Source: Ligula intestinalis (taxonomy: Eukaryota > Platyhelminthes > Cestoda > Diphyllobothriidea > Diphyllobothriidae). From it: DNA of 64,000 nt. Below are positions 1 through 11,808 of the stretch, piece after piece (position 1 is the first letter of the stretch; each line of letters opens with the position of its first letter). The notes under the pieces are model-generated. The model was not told the origin of the DNA and made no database searches. It was given only the letters and a program-made list of their open reading frames with translations. The DNA is taken from positions 37,051,305 to 37,115,304 of the forward strand of contig JAYGXS010000004.1 in the NCBI GenBank assembly GCA_036362985.1. The letters are read 5' to 3'. A program made the translations under genes and the position numbers.

Positions 1-689
1 GGCCTACGCGTGCCTTGCCTCAATCTCACTACCATGCTTATCCAGCGCATCTCTCGTACGGTCCCCTGTAGGAGCATTATGTGTGATATACAAATCTTAG
101 AACTATTTGACGTCGGAAGTTTAAGAGAACTAATGCACCTGTAGTGTAAGTGGTAAGAAAATTTGTTTAGAGGCAAACATTTTACGTGTCATCAGGAGAG
201 GCGCACGAAGAAACGTTAGGTTATGCCTGAAGGTCGACTTACAGTCAGTGATCGACGACATACAATGTTAGCCAAAATTCTAAGATGATTTTTCCATTAG
301 GAAGACTCAGTTAAGTGGAGTTGCATTATTGATAATAATTCTAAATACTCCAGGAACGCAGGGACATTGGCATTGAATGCGCGCCTTCCCGGCCGCCTGC
401 AAAAGTTATATTTTAAGTAAAAATAAGTAAGTACTAATGTGGTACACATTTTTTCGATTGATTATCGATATCCTCAAAACTTCGAGCATACTGTATAGAG
501 AATATGCTTTAAAATACTGGTATCCCAAGATATTCAATTATGAAGATAAATATTTATTTGGAAAAAGTTGAACTTAATTGTGCAAATTTTCGACGCAGGA
601 TCAACCGACCGTCTTCAGACGTGAAATAACGTGCAACAATTAACTAAAATTTTAAACATTTAGAACAATCAATATTCGTCTGTTGTATT
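1..689. other. No recognisable feature
   Basis: AT-leaning non-coding DNA. I see no long open frame, tRNA-like box or clear repeat before the PLE remnant that follows. Confidence 0.5.
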
Positions 690-1075
690 GACAGAATTGT
701 CAGTCTGTGCTAGTAGGCGTTACGTGCCTTTCGCTATTTTGTAGTGTTTGGTGGCGTGCATTGAATTGGGCTTTGAGATTACTATAGCTGGCATCCAAAT
801 CAATATACTTGTTGATGCATGTCTCGTCTGAGTGCATTTCTTTAAGGAATTCATGGCCTTTTCTATTTGGATAAGTGCCAACAATCCGTGTGCTTCCCAT
901 GTGAATTTATTGCCAGTTTTCAGTGCGTGCACGGCTACCTGGGATAAATGGTGTCGTATTCTGACCGCTGATTGATGTTCGCGTATACGGGTGGAGGCTT
1001 TGTTATGAATATAATACCAGTCACGTCTACTTCAAGTGTTGTACTCAAAAAGACTGTCTTTCGGTTTTAAAGCAA
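690..1075 (-). pseudogene. PLE family C GIY-YIG endonuclease remnant
   Basis: On the minus strand, split between two frames, the region resembles the C-terminal endonuclease domain of a Penelope-like element. From the 5' side there is a decayed YYIG-like box (DWYYIHNKA), then TRIREHQSAV, a stretch ending HALKTGNKFTWE, and after a one-frame shift near 890 RIVGTYPNRKGHEF and NKYIDLDASYSNLKAQ. The same order appears in the PLE at 37.6-37.9 kb, whose matching blocks are QLAVNHEDRFSLV, KVIGRSNDKMAR and NRNIDLNPAY. In PLEs this domain nicks target DNA to prime reverse transcription. No RT domain is visible upstream (above 1,075). The frameshift and lost YIG box mean it is dead. Confidence 0.6.
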
Positions 1076-2570
1076 TTTATAATTATGGGATTTTTGGGAC
1101 CATACAATGACCTTTTAAATAGCATCTTAACTATCCGTCTATTTATGGTTCCTAATGAACTATACCACATAGTCCATCGCACAACGCTAGATGCCCTGTA
1201 TTGTATATTCCTGAAGGAAAAACAAAAACATAAAATGCAACTTCATTGGCAACTGGAAACTGGGGAACTGCACCTGCAACTGGGGAACTGGAAAACCTAT
1301 TCTACACCAAATCGTCCCTCCCTTTGGATGTGAACTCTGAAGAAAGCATGATTGGCACATTGCTATGCATGCTTTCTATAAAATGAATTGTAGTTAATGA
1401 GTATATCGAAAATCAATAGAAAGAAATGCATACTACACTAATAGTCATATTTTTTAGCAAGCATGGTTTTTACAGGACACCGAAAAGTGAACAATGAGAA
1501 GCACTGGTTTTCTGAAATATCCTGGGATTAAACTGCATGATATTAATTACTAAAACCCTGCTTCCGTAAGCCTGCCTGATTTCAAAGTGACAATTAATTG
1601 TATAAGCCCAGAAAGCATATTTCTATGAAAGCCATGTGTTATCAGGGCCCTAACTCTCATTAGCATGATGCCTTACCTGAGGATATGTCATCGACTCCGC
1701 ACCGTCACAGCCAATCTAAAAAACTGCCAGTCATTTGGTGTCAACTTAGATTTACATCATTGAGGTGGAGGAGGAATTTTCCATTAATTGTATCAAAGCA
1801 AAGAAAGGTTGAGCAGCCTCAGCCTCCTTGTCTATCTTCCCCTCTGGGAACTAAGGAGATAGACTTAAGATGGCTACAGTTGCAGTTCCACGCAAAGCCT
1901 GGCACGGAAAACCTGCTTCCATCTGCGTCCACCACAAAGTCTTACTGCGTCCTTTCTTTCTACTTAAGCGCAGTTGAAACTATCTTTCGCTGCCATACTG
2001 AAAAAGGACTGGGCTGCCCAACTTATCATGAGAACGGCTTTACCAGCACCTGCCGCATGTTAAGGACGTCAAAAATTCGGGCTGAATGCGGATGAAACGG
2101 TGCGTCGTGACGGCCTGGGCATTCGCGTGCTGGTCACTGCTCTGGCCGAGCCAGATTTCACACCATCCGATAGCCAAACCTGTCAAGTTTCCGGTGATAT
2201 GGAGTAAACATGAGGCATGCAACCCAGAAAAAAAATTTGACTTCGGGACATCACATTCACTAGTGTATCAACAGAAACCTGTATTTGAACGTTTGCATAA
2301 CTCGCCAATGGGTTTTTAACAATGTATGGAACTGGACCGATTACCATAAAGTTAGCGTCAAATGCTATAGTCCTAGTTTGCCGTAGTATGACTAACTATC
2401 CGAAATTGCGTTTTCTGTCCATTGTGCAGAAATTTTAGGTAAGAGTAACTTGTATGGACGCCTACACATGACACGGGAATAGAAACGCCCGCTCATATAC
2501 AACAGCGGGCCTTGTGCTAAATGGTGAGAAAGGTAAATAGCCTCGTGTGCTGACCCCAAAATTCAAATAA
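1076..2570. other. No recognisable gene
   Basis: Open frames of up to 136 codons occur (1685-2095, +) but have no family motif, repeated block or codon pattern that I recognise. Treated as non-coding. Confidence 0.4.
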
Positions 2571-2576
2571 ATTTTA

Positions 2577-2725
2577 GCTTTTTAGCTCAACACGAACTCT
2601 ACCCCACAGTTAAAACGAATCCAAATCCTATCCATTAAAATAATCCTCAATCTAACCCTCCACCTTTGACCTAAGCCCTAACCCTTATCTTATCCCCAAC
2701 CCCCCACCTTTATCCTAAACCTACA
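2577..2725 (-). repeat. C-rich degenerate telomere-like tract
   Basis: A C-rich tract with words such as CTAACCCTCC and CCCTAACCCTTA, resembling a decayed antisense TTAGGG-type array. No regular period survives. It resembles the G-rich tract at 12.8 kb in composition. Confidence 0.3.
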
Positions 2726-3688
2726 TGCCCTGGATTTGCGGGTGTTGCTGTTTTCGGTTCTTGTTTTGGCGGCCATACAAGTGATTCTTACCATGGTTTA
2801 CATGGGCGGTGGATTGACGAAGGTGCGTTCGGCCAACACTGCTGAAAACCATAAAGCCATGCCATTTTTTCATTGTTTCAAACCTCTCAGTGAAAACATG
2901 CCGAACCATAGTTATGATGAGCCTTCCGTGAAGAATTGAAAGATACCACTCTGGAGGTTGTCGGGTTGATGTTAAACGACTCTCAACCTCTCATGTATCC
3001 TAGGAACACGAGCTGTGCAATAAACCGGACCAAACCTATTATAAATCCATGTTTCATTGTTCGTGAAGCAGCTTTGTGCTTATATAGTTGCTCTAAAAAA
3101 CTGTCAGACACTTCCGCTCGTAAACCCGATTATCTTACGATTTCTATGTCACCCATGTAAAGAAAACTTATTCTTGCATTAAAAACCAAAACCCAATAGC
3201 TCTATATTCCTGCTGCCATTGTTGTGAGCTTTCTCAGTCCCTCATGGATTTATAAACGAGAGATATTTCAGTATATCTAAAATTGATGTTTACCTTGGAA
3301 TTCAGTCGTCCATCAAATGAGTAAACTACCGAAGTCTTCTTGAAAGTCAAAATACGCGCAAATATAGCGGATTGAGAGAAAGTGATGTCCTCATGCTCGA
3401 CCGTCACTTTTGACGAGCTTTATCGTCTGCTCCAAAGCAGACTGTTGCAACGAAGGTGACTTGAATTAGATTATAATGAAAGAAGATTCGTCCTATATCT
3501 ACTTCACTCTCTTTCCACTCCCTGCACCTGAGCCCGGTGTCAAGACAAAGTCAAGAAGATCAGAGATAGGAGAGGGCACAGACCCATACACTGTGGACCA
3601 TCAAAACCAGTAAGCCACTCCAAACAACACAACACACACTAGGTTTACAATGAGGTCCGAGCTGTCCCACCAGTCAGCAACCCTCTAA
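2726..3688. other. No recognisable feature
   Basis: Short open frames only; none has a motif that I know. Confidence 0.4.
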
Positions 3689-3689
3689 G

Positions 3690-4090
3690 TCACAGCTTTT
3701 AGCGCACCATGACAGCTTCAAGTGCATCAAATTGTCTGTAGTGAAGAAAAAAGCGCTGAGCCATCAAACTCATTCTCTCCTCTACCCTTAGCATCAGGTT
3801 ATCGTTCGAGCCGGTCAGTTGTCTGATGCGGATGGACGTAATGGCTGACAACGCCAGCGAACCCGTCTGCGCATGCCACAGCATCATTTGGCCTCCTTGA
3901 CACACACTGAGATTACGAAAACGAGGGGGTAAGAAGGAAGTGTCGCTACCTGATTCACAGTCCACTGTTAAGCCGACAGTTCGAAGCTCGATTTCGACGA
4001 TGTCCACCGTATGCTCCACAACAGGTCGATGAAGGGATAGTGATTTGCACGTGAGCTAGTTTTAAGTGACAGTAAACGTTCGCCGCATCT
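3690..4090 (-). repeat. Dispersed repeat R1, copy 1
   Basis: The reverse complement matches 63,310-63,450: both carry TAATCT, TGTGTCAAGGAG or TATGTCAAGGAG, CGCAGAC(C)GGGT and CATCAGACA(A/T)CTGACC in the same order. A 106-codon minus-strand frame (3699-4019) shares the peptide AQTGSLA with the other copy. I see no catalytic motif, so this is most simply a non-coding repeat whose reading frame survives by chance. Confidence 0.5.
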
Positions 4091-5229
4091 ACCACACTCT
4101 CTTCCCTCCCCTCACTCAGGCTTAGTGACAAGACACCATCAAGAGAACTGGAGGCCGGACCGGGCGAAGGTGGCCGGGAGTGACCGAAAACACCCTTACG
4201 GGTGCCATCATCCCCCCCCACCCCCACAACGTTCGCCATTTTATATTGGAGCGCAACCCGAAAAAAGCCTGCCGTACCCTGATCTTTCCCCGTGTTCGTC
4301 CAGCGCATCTACCACGCGAATCGTGTCGGAGGTACAGGTGGCTGGCAGACTCTTGGACAGTCGAATTGTGCGTGAAGGAGGAGGCCAACGCCGGAGACTC
4401 GATTCCCATAGCACTTCAACACATTCCTCGTTATAGTACCTGTGACATGCTTCAATTAATCACGGCGCGCTAATGGTTCTGGCTTAGAAGGTTGTCATTT
4501 AAGGCTGAAATTCGGACTTTGGTATCAATGCAACACGTGGGTGTGTGGATTACTGACTGGGAGACTGAATGTTAAATTTGATGATGCCTTAATAATGTCA
4601 CTTCTATGACATCTCATGGATGTTAACTCGGAGCCGACAATCTCTTGTCTGTAAACCCTGTGTACTATGTGAGGGAAGGTAGGGTGTGGTCCACATAAAC
4701 AGGCTGCTACACCCTGTCAGATACGGGCGCTTGGTCGGCTCGGATGCGTACTGGTGCGTGGGAGAAGGAGAAGAAAGTATGACAGATTCTGATGATGCCT
4801 ATCCCATGGCACTTAAGAGAATTTTCTGACCAAAAGTAACCTGACGGCCTATGTGAAGTGGAAAACTGACTAAACAGCCAGAATATAGGTTAAATAAGTC
4901 TCTGACGCGTTATGATGTAACTCCGGGTAACACAGAAAAAAAACAGAGCTATAAATAGGGAACTATCAGTAAGAAAATTAAGCAAACCACATGCCGGCTT
5001 ATCTGCAACAATCTCTATTATTTGTTTTGCTTTAGGTTGAACAGCAAACTGACTGAGCAGCATGGCAGGGGAATTAGTATGTCACACATCGTCCCTTGTC
5101 TAACCCCACATGCACTACAGCCCTCAGCAGGACCTCACACGTCTTTCGTGCTTTAAGCTGGCTGACAAGACCAAGTTCTCTTCACCAAGTCTATTTCTGT
5201 TCCTGCTAATGCAACTGGTTAAACTTAGC
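4091..5229. other. No recognisable gene
   Basis: Contains mutually overlapping open frames of 95-117 codons on both strands in a GC-richer patch (4.1-4.4 kb), a pattern expected from composition. No family motif. Confidence 0.4.
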
Positions 5230-5269
5230 CAACCTCTTCATAGCCCCCTTTCTCTCCTGCTTAACTCTG

Positions 5270-5390
5270 TTTCAATTGGTTGATGAACGTTCACCGATAG
5301 CTAACTGTACCCACTCGTCCCGATCCACCTTTAGGCATACTCCCATTTCAGGTAGCTGCCATAGAGCGGCTGTTAGTGTAGGTAAACGAA
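5270..5390 (-). repeat. SINE body fragment
   Basis: The plus-strand text TTGATGAACGTTCACCGAT and following words match 31,225-31,330 (TTGATGAACGCCCACTGAT), which is the antisense body of the SINE at 31.2-31.5 kb. The copy is old and truncated. Confidence 0.45.
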
Positions 5391-5469
5391 AAAATGGTTA
5401 GTTTTAGGATTCTGATCGACTAGTCGTGCGTGTATGCCTCGGGTGGTTTACCACTTGGGGTTATCTAAG

Positions 5470-5515
5470 CGTGGTTGATACCCGCTAATGAGGCAGAAAT
5501 GGCTATTACAGTCCC
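5470..5515 (+). ncRNA. SINE-type hammerhead motif, diverged copy (S4)
   Basis: Aligns without gaps to the SINE hammerhead at 35,959-36,003. It keeps GAAATGG and the TATT-ACAGTC end, but the first box has decayed (TTGATAC for CTGATGA). Spacing between the boxes is still 14 nt. Probably no longer active. Confidence 0.4.
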
Positions 5516-5592
5516 TCCTGTCTTTAACGGCAGTTTCAATTGTCTTGAATTTTAACGTTGCGAAAATCCTCATTCGATAATTCAGAAGGACA

Positions 5593-5638
5593 GTTGGCAA
5601 GCATACGTATACCTTCAATAAATTCTCTTCGGGCCATT
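5593..5638 (-). ncRNA. PLE family B hammerhead-like motif, decayed
   Basis: Lies downstream of the family B endonuclease frame, on the same strand. Reading the minus strand: stem I side AATGGC, box CCGAAGA (for CTGATGA), 9 nt GAATTTATT, GAA, then GGTATACGTATGCT, T, GCCAAC. The 14-nt block folds on itself as stem III (GGTATAC with GTATGCT, one G-T pair at each end). Order and the 9-nt spacing match the copies at 47,955 and 57,312. The first box has lost needed bases. Confidence 0.45.
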
Positions 5639-5763
5639 ACATTTATATGGAAAGGGAAGGTACAGGGTGACAAGCAGTCAATAAATTATCGCTCTAATTA
5701 ACTTAGTCTTGGGAATGGGGGCTTGGGGTTTGGGTTGATAAAATGTGGGAAGTGACAGGGTAA

Positions 5764-6480
5764 TTAGAAGAGGGAGTGGGAAAAACGCATAGAAAATTCT
5801 GGTAGTTCTGCGGCCGTTGGCCATGCTAGGCTTGGGTCCTGAAAAAGGTTCTTCTGCGCGCACAACACCGGCTTCATCAAGCAAATGGGCGTGGCCTCCG
5901 CTGTTGCCAGCAGCCGTTGACCCAGGGACTTCGGGTAATCTGGTGAGACCTTGTAGATCACCTTAAAGGCTTCTTGCGGGTAAACACGGTGTCCAGAGTC
6001 CACCATATGAGCAAGAATGGAACTGTTGATGTTCCTGACTTCGCCTTTGTTAAACCATGCTGGCAGATGCTCCCGTATCCTCTTGGATAAGCGCCGGCTC
6101 GTGCGACCTATGTAACCTGCTCCACAGGAACAAGTAAATGAGTAGATGCACATGGAAGTGGTCTGGGCTGGCAGCTTATCCTTACCTTCGCCATGTAGGA
6201 CCGGGTTTGTTGAGAATAACACCCGAACTTTCGCCGCTGGGAAGGTTCGTGATACGGCTTGGTTAAGGCGTCGGCTTAACGGTTCACTTGCTGCGTCCCC
6301 TTGAAAGGGGGCTTTGAGGAAAAGGGTCTTCTTTTCCACGGTGGGTGTTAAGGGTTTGCGTTCTCTCTCCATCATGTTCTTCTGAATAAACTTGTCAGGG
6401 TACCCGTTCTCTCGAAGCAGGTCCTGGATCTTCGTGAGCTCTATTTTATCGGCGAAATGACTATTATCGAAAATATCGCA
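5764..6480 (-). CDS. PLE family B endonuclease, 5'-truncated
   Basis: An open frame of about 235 codons ending at 5764 and open back to about 6480; the first ATG is at 6375. It covers the linker and GIY-YIG endonuclease domain of a Penelope-like retroelement. In order: LLRENGYPDKF, VEKKTLFLKAPFQGDAASE, RVLFSTNPVLHGEGKDKLP, then the nuclease core with IYSFTCSC (GIY half), GYIGRTSRRLSKRIREH (YIG half with the conserved Arg and basic helix) and SSILAHMVDSGHR. The RT domain is missing, so this is a truncated copy. The frame is unbroken, unlike the other family B copies, so this piece is young or decayed little. It would nick DNA in the nucleus if expressed; I see no promoter. Confidence 0.75.
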   Translation of the reverse strand, partial: CDIFDNSHFADKIELTKIQDLLRENGYPDKFIQKNMMERERKPLTPTVEKKTLFLKAPFQGDAASEPLSRRLNQAVSRTFPAAKVRVLFSTNPVLHGEGKDKLPAQTTSMCIYSFTCSCGAGYIGRTSRRLSKRIREHLPAWFNKGEVRNINSSILAHMVDSGHRVYPQEAFKVIYKVSPDYPKSLGQRLLATAEATPICLMKPVLCAQKNLFQDPSLAWPTAAELPEFSMRFSHSLF

Positions 6481-6659
6481 TGAACCTTAGAGAAATTTAA
6501 TTAGGCAAATATGTACAGTTATTGAATGTGCACTACCAAAACACAATATCGTCAATGACGTTGACAGGATACATGAGATTATAATAGCATGCACTTTCTG
6601 ACCTCCTATAGCCAGCAGAAATTCCCCAGCCTTGGACAGTGCTATATGGTTTGCAACGT

Positions 6660-6693
6660 ATGATTAAGGATTCCCGACGGAATCTGAAACGTC
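6660..6693 (+). ncRNA. PLE-type hammerhead motif (N19), plus strand
   Basis: ATGATTA (5 of 7 bases of CTGATGA), 19 nt, then GAAACGTC, followed by AGG. The 19 nt fold as stem II (AGATTCC with GGAATCT, one extra G). Cleavage would follow GTC at 6693. It faces the minus-strand copy at 6797-6830 across 103 bp. Confidence 0.5.
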
Positions 6694-6796
6694 AGGAAAA
6701 TACAACTCTTGTTCTACTGGTCGCATCTGCTTCTTCTGAACTGCATCCTGAGACGCGCATATTTACTTCTATTGGCAAGATGGCGTTGATTGGCCT

Positions 6797-6830
6797 GACT
6801 TTTCTGGATCTATCTAGAACCGATCACCAG
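6797..6830 (-). ncRNA. PLE family A hammerhead motif (N19), sense at PLE 3' end
   Basis: Minus strand: CTGTCT, CTGGTGA, 19 nt, GAAAAGTC, AGGCC. Stem I pairs GTCT with AGGC (one G-T). It lies 88 bp after the stop of the PLE C-terminal frame at 6919, the same place as in the copies at 28.8 and 58.2 kb. One core base (A to G) and one stem III base differ from consensus. Confidence 0.55.
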
Positions 6831-6918
6831 AGACAGTTGGATAAAAATGGTAATAAGGGACACACGTGGTGCAATATTTTTACGGCGCGGTGGCCAGGCT
6901 AGCAAATGCCTATTGTGG

Positions 6919-7150
6919 TCAGCAGTCATTGTGTTTATCGCTGGGATTAGTAGTGGATGCAATGATTGCTCTTTTCGCCATATTCGAGTCAGTAATTTCC
7001 GTAATTACATCACCATTGCCCGTTCGTGACGTGGTAATTAGCCGGCAATTCGGGTTGTTTTTACTGCAACTGCCAATCATTTGCATCCTCCCCATGCGAC
7101 TGATAATTTTGTCCGCGCAAAATCGCAGGACAGAATATGAAGCCATGCGG
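6919..7150 (-). pseudogene. PLE family A C-terminal tail
   Basis: A 75-codon minus-strand frame. Its start (SYSVLRF) matches the C-terminus of the PLE at 58.4 kb (SYSVLRL), and GDVITEITDSNM matches the decayed copy at 17.9 kb. In family A this segment follows the GIY-YIG endonuclease. Only the tail is left; a hammerhead lies downstream, as in full copies. Confidence 0.55.
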
Positions 7151-7249
7151 TCATTGTGCTTATTAATAGATTGTGGGCCCGAAAAACATTACACAAGCAA
7201 TTCGCTGCTCACGCGGTTATCAGTCATTGTAAGAATTTTGACCTAATTA

Positions 7250-9200
7250 AAATTGAACGGGTGGCCGGGTCCGGTCTCAGGGTTTGTAGATGCAGAGTTG
7301 ATGACTGGTCATAGAATATAAATCAGACATGATCATTTTAGTTCCCGTGAAACGTCCGCGGTTACTGCTTCGCCCCTACTTGCTATGGTTCAAATAACTG
7401 GGGCTTAGGGCCGAAGAACCGAAACCACACTGTTTGCATGTATTCCGTTCTAAAGTCAGGTCAGATGAATTCAGATTAACTTCACCCGACTCCGACTGTT
7501 CGCGATGAATGGAAGCCGAGATGGGCTTTGTGGTCAACAGCAGAACGCTAGACTCGTAATGAAATAAACTCGTATAAAGAGGCCGGTCGCTTGGCAGAAC
7601 GCAAACGCTCTGTTTCACCTAGTCTTGTCCAGAATCGTAGGACAACCTAGTGCTGCAAAAAGCAATAACGATATATAGAATAATGAACTGGTATAAACTT
7701 TGCTGATAAAAGCATGCTCTCAAAATATAAATCGCGACTGGGAGATACGAGAGTTGCAAGCCGTCATACGACCTACGCTTGAATTCCCTGATCAGAACGC
7801 CCTCAGAAAACTGGCAAACCTTTAGTAGAGGTTGCTAACAACTGTGCATAGTTCCCGCAAGAAACCGGCGGCCGCGATGGGGTCTGATCTCACGAGGACT
7901 GGTGTATTATTTGAGCGTAATCGGTGCTGTCCCCGACTCGTAGCCAGCCAAGAACGTCGGGATTTTCCCATGTAGGTCGGATGAACCGTCTTAAGTAACG
8001 TAATTTAAAGCGTTTACTTTCGTCTGCCAAAATCAGACACAGCAGCGAATATGAAAGGTTGACCAAAAGACTAAAGCACAACAGATTTTACAAATATGTC
8101 ATGTGATAGAAAGTAATTTCGGCCTCCAACAGTTAGCCTAGCAATTAAACTCTCTTTTGTAAGAAACAGGACACCCGCTGGGTTAATCCTCCTTAGCTGC
8201 TCAGATGACCCGGGGCACAGCGCAGTCCCACATGCGAAAGATCCGGTTACACAGTGGCGATCCTATTTTAATGTGCGAACTGTTGTTGGGTGGGCGAAAA
8301 AGTAGAGTGCTCTTTAAAGGTATGCCGTGCAAACCAATGGGTCAGCAGGGAATTCAGCAGGCTGTCAGTTTAAACGTCCTAAAAGAAAATGGACAGTTTC
8401 TGACCTTGAAGCACTAAAGCATTAAACAACCTAAATTGGACAGTAATCAATTCACCACGTTGTCGCCAACGATTCACTGCTGCAGACCGCAAACCCGACT
8501 CCTCCCTCAGAGGTAACTGTTTTCAAACTGTCTGACAGCCATCAGTAGGCTCTGTTTTCCGAAACAACAACACATGATTCTGTACAGTATAAATCTTCTC
8601 CCACATTGGCGTTCTTAAGTTCTGCTCAGATTATGATGATTTAACTGCTGGCAACAACCCTGACCGACACGAGTCTTCCATACAGTATGCTTTTTTAGTA
8701 AGGGGTATAATGACAAAGAGCCACAGTGAAATCAGGTTTTGCAGCCACTCCTGGCCCGGATCATTTGCATTACGCGTGGTTTAACAAACAAGTAACCCAT
8801 CCTAATTTAACTGTAGGAAGAACTTTTATTTGAATAGATAATCGACCTTTCCTATTGAAGAGACGTGAATTCCCTAAAGAATTGTATTTTAGGGGACTTA
8901 TATGACCAAAAATATCTAGCGAATGGTCCAGTGTGAATCAGAATCTCCATCGGCGTAGCCAACTGCACGAAGCAAGATATACTAATGAATGTGTGTGACA
9001 GGGCTTGGAGGACGTTACTAAGATTGACCTTCCGTATTTTACATCAAGCGATAGCTCTCGATAAAACGCAAAATCAAAACTGAAGCGTTATGCATGCCGT
9101 CAGATGTGTTATTTCTGAATGAAAGTTCAATCTGTAAATCGGCGAATATACGTTCACTTTCGATCGATTCTTTTCAGGCGTTTACATTTATAGTGTTATG
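7250..9200. other. No recognisable gene
   Basis: Short frames only (longest 80 codons). No RT, nuclease or tRNA-like blocks found on either strand. Confidence 0.4.
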
Positions 9201-9365
9201 TTTCTAACTACGAAATGCGGGTTGGTAGAAAAAAATCTTGCGGTTATCAGGGTCGGTCAGTAATCGGATCAGCATCAGGGTGTTCTGGCTGCTGGTAAAG
9301 GTAATTAGCTGCGACTGGTCGCACTGGTGACTTTTGGCTATGGTAAATGCGGTGTTTATACGAAA

Positions 9366-10810
9366 TTACTTTGGATGCACAGGACCGGTTTGCGCAACCT
9401 GATTGCAGTCGCTTCTGATGTAGTCAACAGACGTTCTCCAAGGAATTTTGAATAGCTTGAGAGCACCGGGAAAGTCTCCCTGGTATCTAAGCGATGATCT
9501 AGGTCTACCATGTGCACGAGAATCGGGCTGTTCATATTCTTTATTTAGCCCTTTCCTCACAATGCTAGAAGGTGTTTTCTCAGTCTTTTGGTAAATGCCA
9601 GCTCGTGCGACTAATATATTCTGTCCCACAGGAACAGGTTGTGAATATATGCACACAGAGGTGTTCTGGATTGGTGGTTTGTTCTTGTTCACTCCGTATA
9701 GGATATGAGTAGCCAAAAACAGTGCGTAGGAGTCGGCTGCTCGAAAAGAAATTGATATAGTTTAACTAAGGTGCCTTCTTAGAAGTTCGCTCGTTGCATC
9801 CCCTTTAAGTGTGACCCTGATGAGAAGACAATTCCTCTGTGATGTTGGCGCAGAAGGCTTTGATGGTCTTTCAGCCGATTTTGATGCCTATTTTGTCGAA
9901 AATCATTTCCTTCTACATTTTTATCGATCGTGCAGATCCTTTTTCTCTTTGTGTCGAACAGCTCCCCAAATTAAGCATAAAGTTAAGCTGCACGAAACTC
10001 CTCAAATGGGTGTATCACCCGAATCACGTCTTCTCACGATAGACACTTGGCCGAATACTCCTATTAGACCTCCTACTCAGAAATACGTCGCGAATAGGGA
10101 GCTATCCGGACTGCTGTTCTTTTATTGTAAATTTGATCGATGGATGCGCCTGATTTACAGCTGAAATGTTAGTTTTTTCAGATGCAACTGCAAGTATATC
10201 ACCTAATTATCGTTTGTAATATGTCAGACTGTTTATCTGGTAACAAAGTTGCCAGGCTTCCTGCTTGCCCATTAATATATTTCGTCCGAAGCCAGCCCAT
10301 AGCTAGTCCATTTAAATGATGCATAGGCTGTTGTAAAGTAGAGACTGCACACTCAAAGTACTTTTTCATAGTAATCCACTGAGCCCATTCACTGGCATTC
10401 ATGTGTCCTGGTGGTTCGATGCGATGCATTCACAGGGGCAGTTAGCTGTTTCTGTGATCGGATCGTTCTTGAAAAGAGATGAGGCATCCAGTGAAAAAAT
10501 CAGGTCGAGGTCTTTCCTGCCGTCCACGAATTCAAAGGTATCTCGGAGGCTGCGCGGTGCTAGCTGATCCTGTGCGGACGTACGTTTTTCCACTAACCCT
10601 TTAGCTATCGAATGCTACGGCGACTTCCTCATGTGTAGGATGGGACGAACGGTTGTGCCATATTTGTGAACCTTCATATCGCCGTCTAATCGAGGTATGT
10701 GCTTGTTAACGGGACGGAGACTCTATAAGCCATTTTCACTTATGAAGGCGTTCTTTTCAGACAGTCAGCCAGTTGTGGTTCAACCTTAACCCATGTGGTC
10801 ATTCTCATTT
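9366..10810 (-). pseudogene. Decayed PLE family B copy (RT to endonuclease)
   Basis: Blocks on the minus strand follow family B order. Around 10,600-10,800: LADCLKR and a decayed start of the RT. 10,399-10,593: LAPRSLRDTFEFVDG and LIFSLDASSLF, the RT motif A region with its Asp. 10,199-10,429: LNGLAMGWLRTKYINGQ, the decayed motif B (VAMGSPLG in family members). 9,800-10,170: VNQAHPSIKFT and FLSRRS. 9,366-9,716: THILYGVNKNKPPIQNTSVCIYS and RAGIYQKTEKTP, the remains of the GIY-YIG nuclease. The catalytic RT box and the YIG box are gone and all three frames are used. An old, dead copy. Confidence 0.65.
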
Positions 10811-11700
10811 CATATTTCTAAAAAAGGATTCGCCCGAATGAACAGATTTTATTTTCCCACTGTAAATTCCACAACGGCGAGGCAAGTTTCCTTATTTGGC
10901 CTCGTTTTGAGGATATATTTATTTTCCGAAGCTGTTTAAACTTATTCCTACGTGAAATATTTAGCAAACCTGTATAGTTCTAGCCACTGTTCAAGTACTG
11001 ATAAGAGCAATTAACTAGTGAAGACAAATGTTGTATGCTCTCTGGCTGAAGGTCGTGTCTTTGATTCATAGTGTTCTCGAGCTGTGTTTTTTACTCTAGT
11101 TGGCTGGCTTTCTGGCGGGGGCAGAAAGACCTGGGAACAAAAATAAGGCTCTGATCGAGGTTTCATGGAGAGATACAGGCGAAAAATTGTTTACGTACCG
11201 ACTTGGGTTTTCAGGTATCTTCGAAGAAAGGAAGCTGTCTTTATTTGTCCGTGTCTTTTCACAATGGACGTCTTTAACAAGTTGTGAGGGAAAGTGTAAG
11301 GTCCATTTGCTTTTAAAAAAGGACTATGGCCTGTCGGTGGAGGCCGGACCACTGTTCAGTAAAAATGCCTGAGAAGATGGGGCTAATTAAAAAAAGCGCT
11401 TGCGCATCAAGTCAGAAGTGATCAAACTACAGCGCACCACCGCTACACCACTGAGATATGGACGTTGGTTGTGATATAGCATCCAGCAGCGGTCAGCTCG
11501 ATCCTTGCTAGATTGTATGATGACAGTGGGGTGAAGAGGGAAGGTTTTCCCTCACACAGGTGTGTGAATGCACATCGATGGTGAGAAGGCATGATATCAA
11601 ACCTCTGTTGGTGGTCAAGTTACTGGAAACAGACAGTATGTCCCCTAAGCGGGCCGCGTAATAAATGCGCTGGATCAATACGTGGGCCAGATCAGGGCTC
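10811..11700. other. No recognisable feature
   Basis: One 90-codon frame (11100-11372, +) without motifs. The text near 11,430 resembles an antisense tRNA-like A box, too weak to call. Confidence 0.35.
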
Positions 11701-11716
11701 GACAGATTTTATCCGG

Positions 11717-11775
11717 ATTGCACGGTAGGAGTTTCCTTGGTAGCGCACATATGTTCTTATTTATATTTAAATGCC
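11717..11775 (+). repeat. Left arm of 59-bp inverted repeat
   Basis: Matches 13,035-13,095 in reverse. The inner 34 bp (AGCGCACATATG...AAATGCC) are identical; the outer part differs at a few sites. It encloses about 1.26 kb. No clear target-site duplication flanks the pair. Confidence 0.7.
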
Positions 11776-11792
11776 AACACAATTAATTTCTG

Positions 11793-11808
11793 TTAGGGTT
11801 AGGGTAAG
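11793..11808 (+). repeat. Short telomere-like stretch
   Basis: GTTAGGGTTAGGGTAAG, directly inside the left inverted arm; same unit and strand as the larger tract at 12.8 kb. Confidence 0.5.

Noticed and set aside
1685..2095. 136-codon plus-strand frame
   Set aside because: No motif, no repeat support and no recognisable family; chance length for the composition.
9200..9366. Hammerhead after the 9.4-10.8 kb PLE
   Set aside because: A CCTGATG word exists but the GAAA box and stem III cannot be aligned.
9811..10164. 117-codon plus-strand frame
   Set aside because: It is antisense to a recognisable PLE segment, which explains it.
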